This document shows positions 61,651-64,000 of a stretch of DNA of 64,000 nucleotides, in pieces (the first letter of the stretch is position 1; each line of letters opens with the position of its first letter). Origin of the DNA: Aeromonas dhakensis. GTDB taxonomy: Bacteria > Pseudomonadota > Gammaproteobacteria > Enterobacterales > Aeromonadaceae. The stretch is taken from positions 310,001 to 374,000 of the forward strand of contig NZ_CDBH01000045.1 of the NCBI RefSeq assembly GCF_000820305.1. The letters run 5' to 3'. A model generated the notes under the pieces. It was not told the DNA's origin. It saw nothing but the letters and a program-made list of their open reading frames with translations, and ran no database searches. A program made the position numbers and the translations under genes.

Positions 61651-62352
61651 ATGCTAGATCCCAAAGTACTGGTTGCGCTGGATTATCAGCACGAGGCCGA
61701 TGCCTTCGCCTTCATTGAACGTATCTCCCCGGCCCAGTGCCGTCTCAAGGTAGGCAAGGAGATGTTTACCCTGTTTGGCCCCCAGTTCGTGCGTCAGCTG
61801 GTTGCCAAGGGGTTCGATGTCTTTCTGGATCTGAAGTTTCACGACATTCCCAACACCGTCGCCAAGGCGGTCGCCGCCAGTGCCGAACTCGGCGTCTGGA
61901 TGGTGAACGTGCACGCCAGCGGTGGCGAGCGGATGATGCGGGCCGCCAAGGAGGCGCTGCTGCCTTATGGCGACAAGGCGCCGCTGCTTATCGGGGTGAC
62001 CGTGCTGACCAGCATGGAGCTGTCCGACATGGCGCCGCTGGGCCTTGATGTGACGCCGGCCGAGCAGGTGATCCGGCTGGCCAAATTGACCAGGGACGCC
62101 GGGCTGGACGGGGTGGTCTGCTCCGCCAACGAAGCGCGCGAGCTCAAGGCGCTGCTCGGTGACGAGTTTAAGCTGGTGACACCGGGGATCCGTCCCACCG
62201 GCTCGGCTGCCGGGGATCAGCGCCGGGTCATGACGCCGCTGGCGGCGGTGGAGGCGGGTGCCGACTATCTGGTGATTGGTCGCCCCATCACCCAGGCGGC
62301 CGATCCTGCCGCCATGCTGGCCGGCATCAACGCGGAGCTGGCGGGTCGCTGA
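61651..62352 (+). CDS. pyrF: orotidine 5'-phosphate decarboxylase
   Basis: Last step of UMP synthesis. The 233-residue TIM-barrel enzyme has the catalytic KxD segment ([10 protein letters not shown]) and the phosphate-binding [12 protein letters not shown] loop. Short ORFs within its coding region on the other strand are shadows. Its gene is convergent with rrtA. Confidence 0.98.
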   Translation: MLDPKVLVALDYQHEADAFAFIERISPAQCRLKVGKEMFTLFGPQFVRQLVAKGFDVFLDLKFHDIPNTVAKAVAASAELGVWMVNVHASGGERMMRAAKEALLPYGDKAPLLIGVTVLTSMELSDMAPLGLDVTPAEQVIRLAKLTRDAGLDGVVCSANEARELKALLGDEFKLVTPGIRPTGSAAGDQRRVMTPLAAVEAGADYLVIGRPITQAADPAAMLAGINAELAGR

Positions 62353-62362
62353 TAAAAAATAG

Positions 62363-62385
62363 AATGCCGGCCCGATGGGGCCGGC
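62363..62385. terminator. terminator between pyrF and rrtA
   Basis: Stem AATGCCGGCC/GGCCGGCATT between convergent genes, with a TTTTTTA tract on the minus side. Confidence 0.65.
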
Positions 62386-62403
62386 ATTGCATCCGGTGCA
62401 GGC

Positions 62404-62982
62404 TTACTCCTTGACGGCGTGGGGGCGCAAGGTAACCGGCAGCAGGCCGAGCAACAGGCCGGCGCCCGAGCCAATCAGATGTGATTCAATGTGTACCCTG
62501 GCCCCGATGAGGGCGGACACCGGACTTTCCCCCGCACTGTAGAAATCCACCCCAAGCTTGATCGCTACCCCTGCCAGCATCAACCAGCCGGAGTGGCGGC
62601 GATAGCGGATATCCTGCAGCGCGCCCCACACGAACAGGCCGTGCAACGCTCCCGACAGCCCCATGTACCACTGGGTCTGCGGACACCACCACCAGATGCC
62701 GAGCCCGACGGCGCTCCCCAGCAACAGCAGCAGCAGCGGCAGGCGACAGCCTGTCAGGTATTCACGAAACAGGCTGTAAAGCACGCACAGACCGCTCAGG
62801 TTGAGCAGTAGGTGCCACAGATTGGTGTGGGCCAGATTGCCTGTTATGATGCGCCACCCTTCACCTTGGGCTATCAGGGTGCGATCGAAGGAGAGCTGGT
62901 GATTCGGCACGGTGAAAAAGAGCAGCAAACTGGCGAGTGAAAGCGTGATGACCCAGAGCAATCCTGATTTTTCTGACAACAT
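62404..62982 (-). CDS. rrtA: rhombosortase (rhomboid-family intramembrane serine protease)
   Basis: Cleaves proteins that end in a GlyGly-CTERM tail, so they can be released or anchored at the surface. The 192 residues form about six membrane helices, with the catalytic Ser in GLSGALHG, and the His in IESHLIGS. The loop motif HTNLWHLLLN is also conserved. The start codon overlaps that of the divergent tapT (ATG/CAT share bases); no ribosome-binding site is visible. Confidence 0.92.
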   Translation of the reverse strand: MLSEKSGLLWVITLSLASLLLFFTVPNHQLSFDRTLIAQGEGWRIITGNLAHTNLWHLLLNLSGLCVLYSLFREYLTGCRLPLLLLLLGSAVGLGIWWWCPQTQWYMGLSGALHGLFVWGALQDIRYRRHSGWLMLAGVAIKLGVDFYSAGESPVSALIGARVHIESHLIGSGAGLLLGLLPVTLRPHAVKE

Positions 62983-63598
62983 GAAACAGTCCGACGACAA
63001 CAAGAGTCGATACTGTACACGTTGCACCAGAGCCCTCAAAGCCTGTCTGTGCGATTATATTCGGCCGGTTTCACCCCATGCGCCCCTGCACATCCTGCAG
63101 CATCCGGGGGAGGTGGGTCATCCCAAGGGGACCGCCGTCCTTTTGGCCGCCTCGCTGGCGCAGGCCCGTCTGCATGTGGGTGAACAGGTGGCCGACGTCC
63201 CCGAGCTGGCGGCCTTGTTGGCCGATCCCGCGCTGCAGTGTTATCTGCTGTGGCCGGATGAGGAGGCCATCACCCTTGCCGAGGTGAGAGAGAGGGAGAC
63301 GGCTGAGCCGGCTCGCCGAGTCTGTTTTCTGCTGCTCGATGGCACCTGGCGCAAGGCCTACCGGATGCTGCACAGCAACCCCGAGTTGCAGCAGTTGCCG
63401 CGAATTGGGCTGGATGCCGTCGCGGGGCAATATTCCATTCGCAAGAAGCCGTTTCCTGAGGCGCTCTCGACCCTGGAAGCGGGCTACCATCTGTTGTCCC
63501 AGTGGGAGGGCGCACCCGATCGCTTCGCCCCGCTGATGACCCTTTTTACCCATTTGAACCGGCAGTGGCATGATTTTGCCCAGGGCCGACGCAGTTGA
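62981..63598 (+). CDS. tapT: tRNA-uridine aminocarboxypropyltransferase (DTW domain)
   Basis: Adds the 3-amino-3-carboxypropyl group to U47 of tRNAs (acp3U), using SAM. The 205 residues start with Cys motifs ([13 protein letters not shown], possible metal site) and carry the DTW signature [11 protein letters not shown]. An ATG at 62948 (11 residues earlier) and a GTG at 62912 are in frame, but both lie deeper in rrtA. It is followed by queC, another tRNA-modification gene, 22 bases later. Confidence 0.88.
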   Translation: MKQSDDNKSRYCTRCTRALKACLCDYIRPVSPHAPLHILQHPGEVGHPKGTAVLLAASLAQARLHVGEQVADVPELAALLADPALQCYLLWPDEEAITLAEVRERETAEPARRVCFLLLDGTWRKAYRMLHSNPELQQLPRIGLDAVAGQYSIRKKPFPEALSTLEAGYHLLSQWEGAPDRFAPLMTLFTHLNRQWHDFAQGRRS

Positions 63599-63620
63599 AC
63601 TGCCCAGAGGAGTGACATAC

Positions 63621-64000
63621 GTGAAAAAAGCCGTCGTGGTATTCAGTGGTGGTCAGGACAGTACCACCTGCCTGGTCCAGGCCTTGTCCCGTTATGACGA
63701 GGTGCACGCCATCACCTTCGATTATGGCCAGCGCCATAGTGAAGAGATCGAGACGGCGCGCCGTCTGGCCAGCCGGCTCGGCATCGCCGCCCACAAGGTG
63801 ATGGACGTGACCATGCTGGGGGAGCTTGCCATCTCGGCCCTGACCCGGGACGAGATCCCGGTGAGCTTCGAGCTGCAGGAGAATGGCCTGCCCAATACCT
63901 TCGTGCCGGGCCGTAACATCCTGTTCCTCACCCTGGCCGCCATCTACGCCTATCAGGTGGGCGCCGAGGCGGTGATCACCGGGGTGTGCGAGACCGATTT
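63621..64000 (+). CDS. queC: 7-cyano-7-deazaguanine synthase QueC, 5' part
   Basis: Forms the preQ0 nitrile in the queuosine pathway. The window ends inside the gene after about 126 codons. The ATP loop SGGQDST is at residues 9-15. It starts with GTG after GAGGAGTGACATAC. Part of the zinc-binding C-terminal half is missing from the window. Confidence 0.95.
   Translation, partial: MKKAVVVFSGGQDSTTCLVQALSRYDEVHAITFDYGQRHSEEIETARRLASRLGIAAHKVMDVTMLGELAISALTRDEIPVSFELQENGLPNTFVPGRNILFLTLAAIYAYQVGAEAVITGVCETD

Overview
This window looks like chromosomal core DNA of a GC-rich gammaproteobacterium, most likely Aeromonas. I base that on protein similarity (a fused NuoCD, a LapA/LapB pair, a CysB, a rhombosortase, an S1 of 556 residues) and on gene order; no species-level call is possible by eye. 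I see no rRNA, CRISPR array, insertion sequence, prophage or plasmid function. There is one tRNA, tRNA-Ser(GGA).

Layout. 1-9.8 kb is a housekeeping run, ndk-rlmN-pilW-rodZ-ispG-hisS-yfgM-bamB-der-yfgJ, with the order familiar from enteric and vibrio genomes (nucleotide balance, 23S/tRNA methylation, type IV pili, cell shape, isoprenoids, histidyl-tRNA, outer-membrane assembly, ribosome GTPase). 9.8-15.8 kb holds mltF, an unannotated-looking small basic ORF behind it, and purL facing away under a good promoter. 15.8-19.9 kb is a three-gene signalling operon (FIST sensor, a PAS/HD-GYP protein with a degenerate HD motif, and a PAS/GAF/HD-GYP protein with intact motifs). 20-35.3 kb is the complete 13-gene nuo operon for respiratory complex I. 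Two of its gene junctions (nuoM/nuoN and nuoH/nuoI) carry decayed tandem duplications that leave small relay ORFs.

35.5-37.1 kb encodes a MotA/MotB-type flagellar stator pair outside any flagellar cluster, followed by tRNA-Ser. 37.8-40.6 kb has a TPM/YgcG/LemA envelope gene set and mepA. 40.7-56.2 kb is a mixed accessory and metabolic stretch: an RRM RNA-binding protein with a structured leader, an aldo/keto reductase beside a CI-like regulator, an SDR, threonine aldolase, a CheY-CheC fusion with a PAS protein, three LysR-type regulators including CysB, a GGDEF/EAL protein, NfsA, YecM and an MFS exporter. 56.2-64 kb returns to core genes: ribA, cmk-rpsA-ihfB, lapAB, pyrF, rhombosortase, TapT and the start of queC.

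The most interesting signals are the two nuo junction duplications, the FIST/HD-GYP pair with one probably inactive HD domain, the small basic ORF with its inverted-repeat leader after mltF, and the overlapping divergent start codons of rrtA and tapT. No wholly new multi-gene system is evident. Promoter, operator and terminator calls are pattern-based readings from the sequence only.
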